A stretch of 64,000 bases of DNA from Propionivibrio hellwigii (GCF_041770905.1 NZ_JBEUWX010000003.1:186001-250000), one strand, 5' to 3'; shown: positions 23,674 to 33,892, counted from the stretch's first letter. The notes: a model not told the origin generated them from the sequence alone. Program-made: numbers and translations.

Positions 23674-24543
23674 TCAGACGGCTGCAGCGCCGCCGACGAT
23701 CTCCGAAAGCTCCTTGGTAATTGCCGCCTGACGCGCTTTGTTATACATCAGCCGGAGTTCGCCTATCACGCTCTTGGCGTTGTCGGACGCCGATTTCATC
23801 GCCACCATGCGCGCACTTTGTTCGGAGGCCATGTTTTCGGCAACCGACTGATAGAGCAGCGCTTCGACATAGCGCAATAGCAGGGTATCGACGACTTCTT
23901 CCGGATTCGGCTCATAAAGATAATCCCACAACGCCCCGCTTCCGCTCCCCTCTGCCAGATCACCCGACAACGGGAGTAGCTGTTCGACGACCGGCTCCTG
24001 TTTCATCGTATTAATGAAGCGCGTGTAGGCGATATAAACGACATCGACCTCGCCGTTCAGATAGGCGTCGATCATCACCTTGGCCGGACCGATCAACGCT
24101 TCCAGGCGCGGCGTATCACCCAGGCCGATCAAGTGTGAAACGATATTGGCGCCGGCACGCATCATAAAATTGAAACCTTTGTTGCCGATCGCCGAAACCT
24201 GCAGGCGTTTGCCCTCGGCATCCCAGGTTTTCATCCGACTCAGCGCCAAGCGCAGAACGTTGGTGTTTAGGCCGCCACACAGTCCCTTGTCGGAGGTCAC
24301 CACAATCAGGCCGACGTTGTTGACCGTCTCCCTCGGTTCAAGAAAAGGATGGCTGTATTCGGTCAACGCATTGGAAAGATTACCGGCCACGCGCCGAATC
24401 TTCTCGCCATAGGGACGTGCCGCCCGCATGCGATCCTGCGCCTTACGCATTTTCGAAGCGGCGACCATCTCCATCGCCTTGGTGATCTTGCGTGTGCTTT
24501 CGACGCTTTTGATCTTGTTGCGGATTTCCTTGCCGCTCGCCAT
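23674..24543 (-). CDS. atpG: ATP synthase gamma subunit
   Basis: A 289-residue central-stalk subunit. The conserved N-terminus (MASGKEIRNKIKSVESTRKI) and C-terminal helix (ASDNAKSVIGELRLMYNKARQA) form the coiled coil that turns inside the alpha-beta ring. Normal length and order in the operon. Confidence 0.98.
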   Translation of the reverse strand: MASGKEIRNKIKSVESTRKITKAMEMVAASKMRKAQDRMRAARPYGEKIRRVAGNLSNALTEYSHPFLEPRETVNNVGLIVVTSDKGLCGGLNTNVLRLALSRMKTWDAEGKRLQVSAIGNKGFNFMMRAGANIVSHLIGLGDTPRLEALIGPAKVMIDAYLNGEVDVVYIAYTRFINTMKQEPVVEQLLPLSGDLAEGSGSGALWDYLYEPNPEEVVDTLLLRYVEALLYQSVAENMASEQSARMVAMKSASDNAKSVIGELRLMYNKARQAAITKELSEIVGGAAAV

Positions 24544-24556
24544 ATCGATTCCCCGC

Positions 24557-26095
24557 TCAGGCGATGGAAGCCTTGAATGCGCCGATCGCGTCAGTCAAAG
24601 CCTTCTCGGCCTCGGCATCAAGGTCTTTCCGGGTTTCGATGGCATCGACCAGATCGCCGTAATTCTGCTTGATGAAAGCATGCATCTGTTTTTCAATCTC
24701 TAGCGCTTTCTTGACGTCCACATCATCGAAGAACCCTTGATTGACAGCGTGCAGCGTGATGGCCATCTCCGAAACAGACATGGGTGAATACTGCGGTTGC
24801 TTCATCAGCTCAGTCACCATACGGCCACGATCGAGCTGCTTGCGAGTGGCCTCATCCAAGTCAGAGGCGAACTGTGCAAAAGCCGCCAGTTCGCGGTACT
24901 GCGCCAGGGCCAGACGCACGCCGCCGCCCAATTTTTTGATGACTTTGGTCTGCGCTGCGCCACCCACCCGCGACACGGAAATCCCGGCGTCAATAGCCGG
25001 ACGCACACCCGAGTTGAACAGGTCAGTATCCAGGAAAATCTGGCCGTCGGTAATCGAAATCACATTGGTCGGCACGAACGCAGAAACGTCGCCCGCCTGC
25101 GTTTCGATAATTGGCAGCGCCGTCAGCGAGCCGGTCTTCCCCTTGACTTCGCCTTGGGTAAAGTGCTCGACGTATTCCTCATTGACACGCGCGGCGCGTT
25201 CAAGCAGGCGCGAATGCAGATAAAACACGTCGCCCGGATAGGCTTCGCGCCCCGGCGGGCGACGTAACAGCAAAGAGACCTGGCGATATGCCCAGGCCTG
25301 TTTGGTCAGATCGTCGTAGATGATCAGCGCATCCTGTCCGCGATCGCGGAAATATTCGCCCATCGTACAGCCCGCATAGGGGGCAATGTATTGCAGCGCC
25401 GCCGATTCCGAGGCCGTGGCCGCAACAACGATAGTGTATTCCATGGCGCCGTGCTCTTCGAGCTTGCGCACGACGTTGGCTACCGTGGAGGCTTTTTGCC
25501 CGACCGCCACATAGACGCAGAACAGATCCTTGCCCTTTTGGTTAATGATCGTATCGACCGCCACCGCCGTCTTACCGGTTTGCCGGTCACCGATGATGAG
25601 TTCGCGCTGCCCCCGGCCAATCGGCACCATCGAGTCGATCGACTTCAGGCCCGTTTGAACCGGCTGCGATACCGATTTGCGCCAGATGACGCCCGGCGCA
25701 ACTTTTTCGATCTTGTCAGTCAGTTTGGCATTCACCGGCCCCTTGCCGTCAATTGGCTGGCCCAGTGAATTAACCACACGACCCAGAAGTTCCGGGCCAA
25801 CCGGCACTTCAAGAATGCGCCCGGTCGTGCGCACGGCATCGCCTTCAGAAATCTGCTCGTATTCACCAAGCACCACTGCGCCGACAGAATCGCGTTCCAG
25901 GTTGAGCGCCATGCCGAAAGTGCCGCCAGGAAACTCAAGCATTTCACCTTGCATGACATCAGCCAGCCCGTGGATCCGGCAGATACCATCGGTCACCGAA
26001 ACAACGGTTCCTTGCGTCCGCGTTTCGGAACCCATATCCAGATTCTGAATCTTGCTCTTGATCAGTTCACTGATCTCGGAAGGATTCAATTGCAT
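24557..26095 (-). CDS. atpA: ATP synthase alpha subunit
   Basis: The 512-residue non-catalytic nucleotide-binding F1 subunit. It starts MQLNPSEISELIKSKI and has the P-loop GDRQTGKT and the conserved PAIDAGISVSRVGGAAQTK. Normal length; it lies 13 bp before atpG. Confidence 0.98.
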   Translation of the reverse strand: MQLNPSEISELIKSKIQNLDMGSETRTQGTVVSVTDGICRIHGLADVMQGEMLEFPGGTFGMALNLERDSVGAVVLGEYEQISEGDAVRTTGRILEVPVGPELLGRVVNSLGQPIDGKGPVNAKLTDKIEKVAPGVIWRKSVSQPVQTGLKSIDSMVPIGRGQRELIIGDRQTGKTAVAVDTIINQKGKDLFCVYVAVGQKASTVANVVRKLEEHGAMEYTIVVAATASESAALQYIAPYAGCTMGEYFRDRGQDALIIYDDLTKQAWAYRQVSLLLRRPPGREAYPGDVFYLHSRLLERAARVNEEYVEHFTQGEVKGKTGSLTALPIIETQAGDVSAFVPTNVISITDGQIFLDTDLFNSGVRPAIDAGISVSRVGGAAQTKVIKKLGGGVRLALAQYRELAAFAQFASDLDEATRKQLDRGRMVTELMKQPQYSPMSVSEMAITLHAVNQGFFDDVDVKKALEIEKQMHAFIKQNYGDLVDAIETRKDLDAEAEKALTDAIGAFKASIA

Positions 26096-26104
26096 GCATT
26101 TCTC

Positions 26105-26641
26105 CTAATTCTTGAGCGCTGCGGCCATCGCATCCAGCTTGCCGCGCACGGAGAGGTCGAGAACCTGATCACCGACAGTCACCTTGACGCCGGCAATCAG
26201 ATTTGGATCGACAGAAACCTGTGCTTCCAGACGAACACCGAAATGCGCCTCGAACTCCCCGGTCAAATTTTTCAATTGCGCATCGTCAAGTGGATAAGCG
26301 CTGCTAATAAGCGCAATCTTGACACCCGCATCCGCCATCTTGGCTTGTTCATACGCTGCCCAAATATCGGGAAGCATGCCGAAACGCTCGTTTTCTGCCA
26401 GCATGCCAACAAAATTGGCCAGTTCAACATTGCCCGGCTCACCGGAAAGCGAAACAAACAGCTCGGCAAGCTGCGTCGGTGAAAATTTCGGATTATCGAT
26501 CGCCCGAGCCATCTGTGGGTCCTGGGCAATTTCGGCCAAACGCCGGAGGCGCGCCGACCAGGCATCTAGCGCCCTGGTATCCTTGGCCAGCCGAAATACC
26601 GCCTGGGCATAAGGCCGGGCAATAGTGATCGCCTCAACCAT
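26105..26641 (-). CDS. atpH: ATP synthase delta subunit
   Basis: A 178-residue peripheral-stalk subunit that links F1 to the b subunits. It starts MVEAITIARPYAQAVFRLAK, the family pattern, and ends with the conserved VDPNLIAGVKVTVGDQVLD. Its ATG shares one base with the atpF stop codon, so translation is coupled. Confidence 0.97.
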   Translation of the reverse strand: MVEAITIARPYAQAVFRLAKDTRALDAWSARLRRLAEIAQDPQMARAIDNPKFSPTQLAELFVSLSGEPGNVELANFVGMLAENERFGMLPDIWAAYEQAKMADAGVKIALISSAYPLDDAQLKNLTGEFEAHFGVRLEAQVSVDPNLIAGVKVTVGDQVLDLSVRGKLDAMAAALKN

Positions 26642-27111
26642 CAGAAATCCCGCCTGATCTGGGCAAGCAGATCAGCATGTATGCCAGCGTTGATTTCACG
26701 GCGCAGAATCTTCTCAGCGCCCGCCACGGCCAGATCGGCCACTCGCTCGCGCAAGGCCTCGCGGGCACGTAAGGCCTCCTGCTCGATTTCGGCTTTGGCG
26801 CCGAGAATAATTTTCTCGGCCTCAATCTGCGCCTGCGCCTTGGCCGCTTCGATGATCCGCTGCGACTGATTTTCCGCCTGCAGCAGTAGTTCGGCCACTT
26901 TTTCCTGCCCAGCGCGCACCGTTTCGGCAGAACGTTTTTCAGCAGACTTAAGAGCGTTGCGACTCTGCTCTGCGGCCGCCAGCCCTTCGGCAATTTTCGC
27001 CGCCCGCTCGTCAAGCACCTTGGCAATCGGCGGCCAGACGAACTTCATCGTAAACAGCGCGAGAACGATGAAAACCGCGATCTGTGCAAATAAAGTAGAG
27101 TTCAGATACAC
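26641..27111 (-). CDS. atpF: ATP synthase b subunit
   Basis: I place the start at a GTG (27111), read as MYLNSTLFAQIAVF, because this gives 156 residues, exactly the usual length, with AAGG upstream. A longer frame from 27153 is open. There is one N-terminal membrane helix (AVFIVLALFTMKFVWPPI) and a long charged coiled coil that forms the peripheral stalk. Confidence 0.95.
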   Translation of the reverse strand: MYLNSTLFAQIAVFIVLALFTMKFVWPPIAKVLDERAAKIAEGLAAAEQSRNALKSAEKRSAETVRAGQEKVAELLLQAENQSQRIIEAAKAQAQIEAEKIILGAKAEIEQEALRAREALRERVADLAVAGAEKILRREINAGIHADLLAQIRRDF

Positions 27112-27179
27112 GTCAGGTACCTTTCCATAAGCAAAGTAGACGAAGTCTCCCAAATCGGTGGGAAACCGGGACGAATCCT

Positions 27180-27422
27180 TTACTTGAGGAAGGTCGAGAC
27201 AGCGAACCAGGCGGAAACGCCCGTGCCAATGATGAACGCCGCATCGATCAGACCAGCAAGGATGAACACCTTGACTTGCAGATCATTCATCAGCTCGGGT
27301 TGACGGGCCGAGGCTTCCAGATACTTCCCGCCCATCAAGCTGATTCCAAAGCAGGCCGCAAGCGCACCCAGACTGATGATCATACCGCAAGCGATAGCGA
27401 CATATGCATAGACTTGTTCCAT
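27180..27422 (-). CDS. atpE: ATP synthase c subunit
   Basis: An 80-residue double-helix proteolipid of the rotor ring. The loop reads ARQPE and the ion-carrying acid is the aspartate in FILAGLIDAAFIIG. The residues around it do not show a sodium-binding pattern, so proton coupling is likely. It lies between atpB and atpF. Confidence 0.97.
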   Translation of the reverse strand: MEQVYAYVAIACGMIISLGALAACFGISLMGGKYLEASARQPELMNDLQVKVFILAGLIDAAFIIGTGVSAWFAVSTFLK

Positions 27423-27485
27423 GAATTACTCCTCAAGATAGGATTGACGATCAAAAAACTTACTGCCCAAACAAACTCCGATCCG

Positions 27486-28358
27486 TTAATGGCTTTCGTG
27501 CGCCTGCCCAACATAAACCAACGCCATCATCATGAAGATGAATGCCTGCAACACAACGATGAAGATATGGAAAAGCGCCCAGAACGAACCGATGATCACA
27601 TGCCCCAACCACATCATGATGCCGCCTGACGTAGACATGGCGGGGGCGAACATGCCCATCAGCGCAATCAGCAGAAACAGCAGCTCGCCCGCGTACATAT
27701 TGCCGAACAACCGCATGCCGTGCGAAATGGTTTTAGCGGCGAACTCAACGCATTGCATAGCAAAATTAGGCAGATAAAACAGAGGGCTGTTACCGAATGG
27801 CGCAGTAAATAGTTCATGCACCCAGCCGCCCAGCCCCTTAATTTTGATGTTGTAGAAAAAACAGATCAGCAGAACGCCCGCCGACAAACCAATCGCGCCG
27901 CTCAGGTCGGCCGTCGGCACCACGCGCAGATAGGCATGGTCATTCCCAGAGATTTTCTGCCACAGTGTCGGCAACAGATCGACCGGCAGGAAATCCATCG
28001 AATTCATCAGGAAAACCCATATAAAAACAGTCAGCGCCAACGGCCCGACAAATCGACGCGACTGTTCATTATGCACAATCATCTTGGTCTGCCCATCAAC
28101 CATCTCGACCAAGATTTCCAACGCCGCTTGCGCGCGTCCCGGCGCACCTGAACGGGCTTTGCGGGCAATCAGCCACATCACCAGGCAGGCAGCCGCCCCC
28201 AGCACAAGTGAGAAGAAAAAGGTATCGTAATTGAAGATACTGAAATCGACGATGGCAGTTTGCGGATGCCCGGCAGAATTGAAATTCCCCAGGTGGTGCA
28301 AAACATAATCTCCCGCACTGGGCGGATTGCCAGCAGCTACCTCATGACCTGTCGCCAT
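27486..28358 (-). CDS. atpB: ATP synthase a subunit
   Basis: A 290-residue membrane subunit that forms the proton half-channels. The key arginine region is in ANMYAGELLFLLIAL-like GNMYAGELLFLLIA, with the preceding KTISHGMRLFGN. I use the ATG at 28358 (MATGHEVAAGN), two bases after the atpI stop. The longer frame runs through atpI codons in another phase. Confidence 0.96.
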   Translation of the reverse strand: MATGHEVAAGNPPSAGDYVLHHLGNFNSAGHPQTAIVDFSIFNYDTFFFSLVLGAAACLVMWLIARKARSGAPGRAQAALEILVEMVDGQTKMIVHNEQSRRFVGPLALTVFIWVFLMNSMDFLPVDLLPTLWQKISGNDHAYLRVVPTADLSGAIGLSAGVLLICFFYNIKIKGLGGWVHELFTAPFGNSPLFYLPNFAMQCVEFAAKTISHGMRLFGNMYAGELLFLLIALMGMFAPAMSTSGGIMMWLGHVIIGSFWALFHIFIVVLQAFIFMMMALVYVGQAHESH

Positions 28359-28359
28359 A

Positions 28360-28701
28360 TCAGGACTTTTTCCAGAAACCCAATAACCCCGCCTGCAAAG
28401 CAAGCACCATACCGACCAACAGTGAAGGCCAATGCAGATCGGCGTATTTTTTTATTGCTACAGCCAACAAACCGAGCGTTAGCGCAACCTTGACGAACTC
28501 GCCAATAAAGAAACCCGCCGCCCCGCCTGTAGCGAACCTGTGTGCCGTGAACTTCAGATGCAGGGCAAAAAGAAAGTTCGGCAACACGCAGATACCCCCG
28601 CCTATTCCCGCCGATACAGCACTCCGCCAGCCAAAGAATACGCCCATGACAATAGCGGTGATGACAACGACGGCAGCTTGCGTCAGGATGAACCTAAACA
28701 T
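28360..28701 (-). CDS. atpI: ATP synthase assembly protein AtpI
   Basis: A 113-residue membrane protein with four hydrophobic segments (starting MFRFILTQAAVVVITAIVMGVFFG). AtpI helps assemble the c ring and is the usual first gene of the operon. The stop lies one base before the atpB ATG. Upstream, 28702-28970 holds no gene and must contain the operon promoter. I see a TATAAA at about 28802-28807 (minus strand) but no good -35 box. Confidence 0.9.
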   Translation of the reverse strand: MFRFILTQAAVVVITAIVMGVFFGWRSAVSAGIGGGICVLPNFLFALHLKFTAHRFATGGAAGFFIGEFVKVALTLGLLAVAIKKYADLHWPSLLVGMVLALQAGLLGFWKKS

Positions 28702-28970
28702 GGCTTATTCCCAAAAGTTTGCACCCATCGGTCATTCGCCATATCCCCGATACGCTTGCCTAGGACGACAGGATGATCGCCCGCTGTTTGTAACAGGCGG
28801 CTTTATAACATAGCCTAAAAAAACAAACTACTGCGGTTTTCCGATACCCACATTCGCGGTTTGGCAAATTCCACAAAAATGGCGGCGCTGTTTCACACTA
28901 CGCCAAACCGTACCCCTCACGCCGCAAGCATTCGGGGTTAAGGCGGATTACCGGGGGAAAGCCCTGCCCA

Positions 28971-29819
28971 TCATTTCAGTTTCTGAAGAATACCTTCCAG
29001 TTGATCCAGATTGCCAAAGCCAATCTGTATACGGCCGGCGCCCTTTTTGTTGGTGCGAATTTCCACCGGTGCGCCCAGCAGATCAGCCAGCTCCTCCTGC
29101 AAGCGCAACAGATCACGGTCCGGCCGCGCGTCAGTCGGCACTTTGGGCGGTTTCAGCGTTTGCTGCGCCAGCCGCTCCGCTTCACGCACGGACAAAGCTT
29201 TCTGCACAATGCGCTGCGCCAACTGTATCTGTACGTCAGCGGGCAATGGCAACAGCGCACGCGCATGCCCCATGTCGAGCCGCCCCGCCATCAGCAGCGC
29301 CTGTACGGGTTTGGCGAGCTGCAATAAGCGCAGCAGGTTCGACGCCGCCGGGCGCGAACGGCCAACAGCATCGGCCGCTTGCTGGTGTGTCATGGAAAAT
29401 TCATCGACCAGACGCTGCAAACCCTGCGCTTCCTCAAGCGGGTTGAGATTCTCGCGTTGAATGTTCTCGATCAGCGCCATTGCCAGCGCCGACTCATCCG
29501 GAATTTCACGGATCAGCGTCGGGACCTCAGTCAGGCCGGCAAGCTGCGCCGCCCGCCAGCGCCGTTCGCCGGCAACAATTTCGTAACGATCGCCGGTGTC
29601 ACCGAGCGGCCGCACGAGAATCGGCTGCATCAACCCCTGGGCGCGGATCGAGGCCGCCAGCTCCTCGAGCGAGGCTGCGTCCATATGCGTGCGCGGCTGA
29701 TATTTCCCTGCCTGCAAACAGGCAACCGGCAGGGCGCGCTGTTGCTCCTGCCCGACGCCGCGATCCCCCGCCAGCAAAGCATCCAGGCCGCGGCCGAGTC
29801 CTTTTTCCCTCTTTTTCAT
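28971..29819 (-). CDS. parB: Chromosome partitioning protein ParB
   Basis: A 282-residue CTP-dependent DNA clamp. It starts MKKREKGLGRGLDALLAG, the family's conserved opening, at 29819; a longer frame reads into parA in another phase. The ParB N-terminal box (PILVRPLGDTGDRYEIVAGERRWRAAQLAG) and the helix-turn-helix (SMTHQQAADAVGRSRPAASN) are clear. It loads at parS sites near the origin and segregates them with ParA. Its ATG overlaps the parA stop (ATGA). The origin is often within some tens of kilobases of this gene group. Confidence 0.96.
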   Translation of the reverse strand: MKKREKGLGRGLDALLAGDRGVGQEQQRALPVACLQAGKYQPRTHMDAASLEELAASIRAQGLMQPILVRPLGDTGDRYEIVAGERRWRAAQLAGLTEVPTLIREIPDESALAMALIENIQRENLNPLEEAQGLQRLVDEFSMTHQQAADAVGRSRPAASNLLRLLQLAKPVQALLMAGRLDMGHARALLPLPADVQIQLAQRIVQKALSVREAERLAQQTLKPPKVPTDARPDRDLLRLQEELADLLGAPVEIRTNKKGAGRIQIGFGNLDQLEGILQKLK

Positions 29820-30640
29820 ACCAATCTTCCTTTCGCCGGTTGTCCAGACGCCCCCGCCAATTCTGTCGTGGCGCCCATCGCCGCCTGACGATCCAGCAGC
29901 TCCTGCGCCAGCGCCGAGTATGCCTGCGCCCCTTTCGACAGACGATCGAATGCGATCACCGGCTTGCCATAGGACGGCGCTTCCGCCAGCCGTACATTGC
30001 GCGGGATGATCGTGCGATACACCTTGTCGCCGAAATGCTCGACCAGTTCGCCTGATACCTGCTGCGTCAGCGTCGAGCGCGGATCGAACATGGTGCGCAG
30101 CAGCCCTTCGATCTCCAGCCGTGCATTGAGATGCACGCGCACTTTTTTCAGCGTCGCCACAAGGTCGGTCAAGCCTTCCAGCGCATAATATTCGCACTGC
30201 ATCGGAATCATGACCGCATCGGCAGCGGTCAATCCATTCACGGTCAGCATATTCAGCGCTGGCGGGCAATCCATCAGGATGAAATCATAATCGCCCAACG
30301 CCGGCGCCAGGGCGTCACGCAGCCGGTACTCGCGGCCCGCCATATCGATCAGGTCAACTTCCGCGCCGGCCAGCTCACGGTTGGCGGGCAGAATATCAAA
30401 GCCAAAATCGGTCTTCAGGCGCGCCTGCGCCAACGTCGAACGGCCGATCAGCAGTTGATACACCGTCGGCAACGCCTCACGCTTGATGATACCGCAGCCC
30501 GTCGTGCCGTTGCCTTGCGGGTCAAGGTCGATCATCAGCACGCGCTGACCCAACGCTGCCAGACACGCCGAAAGATTCACCGCCGTCGTCGTCTTGCCGA
30601 CACCGCCTTTCTGGTTGGTTACTGCCAGTATTCTTGCCAA
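29816..30640 (-). CDS. parA: Chromosome partitioning ATPase ParA
   Basis: A 274-residue deviant Walker ATPase: TNQKGGVGKTTTAVNLS near the N-terminus, then DLDPQGNGTTG and MDCPPALNMLT. I place the start at a TTG (30640, read MARILAVTNQKGG) just after the rsmG stop, with CGGAG upstream. A longer frame has no family similarity before this point. It moves ParB-bound origins. In an operon with parB. Confidence 0.95.
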   Translation of the reverse strand: MARILAVTNQKGGVGKTTTAVNLSACLAALGQRVLMIDLDPQGNGTTGCGIIKREALPTVYQLLIGRSTLAQARLKTDFGFDILPANRELAGAEVDLIDMAGREYRLRDALAPALGDYDFILMDCPPALNMLTVNGLTAADAVMIPMQCEYYALEGLTDLVATLKKVRVHLNARLEIEGLLRTMFDPRSTLTQQVSGELVEHFGDKVYRTIIPRNVRLAEAPSYGKPVIAFDRLSKGAQAYSALAQELLDRQAAMGATTELAGASGQPAKGRLV

Positions 30641-30641
30641 T

Positions 30642-31307
30642 TCATTTCTCCGAATCCGCCTGCGGCGGTTCATCCAAGGTTTTGCGCAGGACGAGCAGAT
30701 GCCGCTCACCCTCGACGCCCGGCACCGTCAGCCGATGCACGGCATCGACGCCCACGCCCGCCGGCAGGCGAGCGATTTCCGCCTGCGGACAAGCGCCTTT
30801 CATCGCCAGCCAGGCTCCACCCGGCGCCAGCAGAGGCGCCGATAGCGCGACAAAATCGGCCAGGCTGGCAAAAGCGCGCGAAACGATTACAGCGAAGCCG
30901 TGCTGTGGATGATACTGTTCAACCCGCCCGGCGTGAACCGCCACATTGGGCAACCCCAGTTCAATCACCGCCTGCCGGAGAAAGGCCGCTTTTTTGCCAT
31001 TGCTGTCGAGCAGCATAACGGATCGCGCCGGGCAGGCAATCGCCAGCGGGATTCCCGGCATGCCGCCGCCACTGCCCACATCGAGCAAGCATCCGTCCGC
31101 CGGGAGCGGTAGAAAAGGCAGAATAGCCAGCGAATCGAGCAAATGATGGCTGACTGCCTTGTCCGCCGCACGCAGCGCGGTCAGGCTGTACGTGCGGTTC
31201 CACTTGTCGAGCAGCGCCAGATATGCCAGCAGCTTCTCCTGCGCGCAGGCGGGCACGTCGATCGTCAATGCACGCAGCCCTTCGGCAAGCGATGCCGCCG
31301 GCGTCAT
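30642..31307 (-). CDS. rsmG: 16S rRNA m7G527 methyltransferase RsmG
   Basis: A 221-residue SAM-dependent methyltransferase (GidB). The SAM site is LLDVGSGGGMPGIPLA. It methylates G527 of 16S rRNA; loss gives low-level streptomycin resistance in other bacteria. I take the ATG at 31307 because it overlaps the mnmG stop as ATGA; an ATG four codons upstream is possible. Confidence 0.95.
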   Translation of the reverse strand: MTPAASLAEGLRALTIDVPACAQEKLLAYLALLDKWNRTYSLTALRAADKAVSHHLLDSLAILPFLPLPADGCLLDVGSGGGMPGIPLAIACPARSVMLLDSNGKKAAFLRQAVIELGLPNVAVHAGRVEQYHPQHGFAVIVSRAFASLADFVALSAPLLAPGGAWLAMKGACPQAEIARLPAGVGVDAVHRLTVPGVEGERHLLVLRKTLDEPPQADSEK

Positions 31308-33214
31308 GACCGCGCACACGCGGCGTCAGATGCCGCGATGGACGCCAGACGTTTGAGATGTACCAACAAAATAGAAATTGCCGCCGGCGTGATGCCCTGC
31401 ATACGCGAGGCCTGGCCGATGGTCTGCGGCCGCCGCCGGATCAGGATCTGGCGCACTTCGGCAGACAGCCCACCAACGGTCTCGTAATCGAGATCCTCGG
31501 GCAGGGGCATTGTTTCCTGATCGAGGCTGCGCGCCACTTCCTCGGCCTGCCGGTTGATATACCCCTGATATCTGGCCTGAATCTCGATCTGCTCGATCAC
31601 CTGCGGATCGTCCGTGACCGCTTCCGCGCCGATGCCAAGCGACATCAGCCCGGCATGATTGACGCCCGGGCGGCGCAATAGGTCATAGAGCGTATATTCA
31701 CGCTCAATCGGCTGCCCCAGCAGACGCTCGACGCGCGTCTGATCAACCTTGGCCGGGTGCGCCCAGGTCGCGCGCAGGCGCGCCAGCTCGCGCGCGATGG
31801 CCTCCTGCTTGACGCAAAAGGCAGCCCAGCGGACATCTCCGACCAGCCCAAGCCGCCGCCCCTGCTCGGTCAAACGCAGGTCGGCGTTATCCTCGCGCAG
31901 AGACAGCCGGTATTCGGCACGGCTGGTAAACATACGGTACGGTTCGGAAACGCCGCGCGTAACGAGATCATCGACGAGCACGCCGAGATACGCCTCATCA
32001 CGACGCGGCGACCAGCCGTCTTTTCCCTGCGCCCGCAGGGCCGCATTCGCCCCCGCCAGCAAGCCCTGCGCCGCTGCCTCCTCGTAGCCCGTCGTGCCGT
32101 TGATCTGGCCGGCAAAAAACAAGTTGTTGATGGCTCGGGTTTCCAGCGAGGTCTTCAGGCCGGTTGGGTCGAAATAATCGTACTCGATGGCATAACCGGG
32201 GCGCAGGATATGGCAGTTCTCCAGCCCTTTCATCGAGCGCACCAGCGCCAGCTGTATGTCAAACGGCAGGCTCGTTGAAATTCCGTTTGGATAGACTTCG
32301 CACGTCGTCAGCCCTTCCGGCTCAAGAAAGACATTATGGCTTTCCTTGGCCGCAAACCGATGGATTTTGTCTTCGATCGACGGGCAGTAACGCGGCCCGA
32401 CGCCTTCAATGACGCCAGTGTACATCGGCGATCGGTCGAGACCGCTGCGAATGATCTCGTGCGTGCGTGCATTGGTATTCGTCACCCAGCAGGGCATTTG
32501 GCGCGGGTGCTGCTCCGCCCGGCCGAGGAAGGAAAACACGGGCAGCGGCTCGTCCGAGTGCTGCTCGGCCAGCGCTGAAAAGTCGATGGTCTTTGCGTCC
32601 AGGCGCGGCGGCGTGCCGGTCTTCAGCCGCCCGACGGGCAGCTGCAACTCGCGCAACCGCGCCGCCAGCGCATTGGCCGGCGGATCGCCCATACGCCCGC
32701 CCGGCGAATGCGACAGGCCGACGTGGATCTTGCCATTGAGGAAAGTGCCGGCCGTCAGCACCACGGCGCGCGCGGCAAAGCGAATGCCATCCTGCGTCAC
32801 CACGCCGGTGACGCATCCGCTTTCGACGATCAGGTCATCACATGCCTGCGCAAACAGGGTGAGATTTAGCTGGCTTTCCAGCCGCGTGCGGATCGCCTGC
32901 CGGTACAGGATGCGATCGGCCTGCGCACGCGTGGCGCGCACCGCTGGCCCTTTCGAGGCATTGAGAATGCGAAACTGGATGCCCGCCTCATCCGTTGCGG
33001 CGGCCATAGCGCCGTCGAGTGCGTCGACCTCCTTGACAAGATGCCCCTTGCCGATGCCGCCAATCGCCGGATTACAGCTCATCGCGCCAAGCGTATCGAG
33101 ATTGTGCGTCAGCAGCAGCGTTTTCACTCCCATGCGCGCACTGGCAAGCGCCGCCTCGGCGCCGGCATGGCCGCCGCCGACCACGATCACGTCGAAACGG
33201 TCAGAAAATTGCAT
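31304..33214 (-). CDS. mnmG: tRNA U34 carboxymethylaminomethyl-modifying enzyme MnmG
   Basis: A 636-residue FAD protein (GidA). It starts MQFSDRFDVIVVGGGHAGAEAAL, with the FAD-binding glycines, and contains NPAIGGIGKGHLVKEVDALDG and FFAGQINGTTGYEEAAAQG. With MnmE it makes the cmnm5 group on wobble uridine. The C-terminal tRNA/MnmE-binding helices are present. It is the first gene of mnmG-rsmG-parAB-atp, the classic origin-side order. Confidence 0.97.
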   Translation of the reverse strand: MQFSDRFDVIVVGGGHAGAEAALASARMGVKTLLLTHNLDTLGAMSCNPAIGGIGKGHLVKEVDALDGAMAAATDEAGIQFRILNASKGPAVRATRAQADRILYRQAIRTRLESQLNLTLFAQACDDLIVESGCVTGVVTQDGIRFAARAVVLTAGTFLNGKIHVGLSHSPGGRMGDPPANALAARLRELQLPVGRLKTGTPPRLDAKTIDFSALAEQHSDEPLPVFSFLGRAEQHPRQMPCWVTNTNARTHEIIRSGLDRSPMYTGVIEGVGPRYCPSIEDKIHRFAAKESHNVFLEPEGLTTCEVYPNGISTSLPFDIQLALVRSMKGLENCHILRPGYAIEYDYFDPTGLKTSLETRAINNLFFAGQINGTTGYEEAAAQGLLAGANAALRAQGKDGWSPRRDEAYLGVLVDDLVTRGVSEPYRMFTSRAEYRLSLREDNADLRLTEQGRRLGLVGDVRWAAFCVKQEAIARELARLRATWAHPAKVDQTRVERLLGQPIEREYTLYDLLRRPGVNHAGLMSLGIGAEAVTDDPQVIEQIEIQARYQGYINRQAEEVARSLDQETMPLPEDLDYETVGGLSAEVRQILIRRRPQTIGQASRMQGITPAAISILLVHLKRLASIAASDAACARS

Positions 33215-33299
33215 AAAAAGTCAGAAAGCGAAGAGAAACCAGGACCTTGGCAAGGAGTCGAATTTTACGCCACTTCGCCGGTAATCCGCGGCACCCCGC

Positions 33300-33500
33300 C
33301 CGCGCGTGTAGTCAGCGCATCGCCAAAGGGATGCCCTGAAGCCCGCGTATTTCGGGCATCTCAGAGGAGGCGCCCGGAAACCCTTATAAACAGGGCGTTT
33401 CAGAAGTGGCCCCCGGAGATCCTTTATCCATGCGGGTTTGCGAGGAGTTGCCCGGAGATGCCCAGAGATGCCCTATCCACGCGGGTTTGCGGGCACCCCT
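33300..33500. repeat. Cluster of short genome-specific intergenic repeats
   Basis: Variants of GCCCGCGTATTT, CGGGCATCTC and ATGCGGGTTTGCGAGG / ACGCGGGTTTGCGGGC alternate here between mnmG and the split Sel1-like gene. Close relatives occur at 34739-34880 and a single one near 21303-21320. They look like a REP-type palindromic family of this genome. No coding frame is convincing. The IS element inserted between two such clusters. Confidence 0.6.
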
Positions 33501-33892
33501 TTTTAATCCCTCCTGGCTGTGCCGTCGCCGAATTTTGTAACCACCGCATCGCTGCATTGCTCTTTGGGGTGCCAGCCGTCGCGTTTCATTCTGTCCAGGT
33601 TCTGGCACGCGCGCGGCGATCCACCCTCACAGAGCGCGTCGTAGATGACCAGGCTGCGGCATTCGCCGCTGGCGAAGGATTCGAGCGCGGCGGCATTGCG
33701 CAGGCAGGCGGCTTCTTTCAGCGCCCCGTTTGCCAACGCACAGGCATTGTCGAAATAGCCTTGCGCTTTGAGGCGGTTGCGCATGACGCCCTGCTTGCCG
33801 AATTGGTAGCGCATCGCCATTTCGTAGCAGGCGGCAGCGTCCTTCTGCGCGCATTTTTTGACGAGGGCGGCGCTACGCGCCTTAGAACGTGT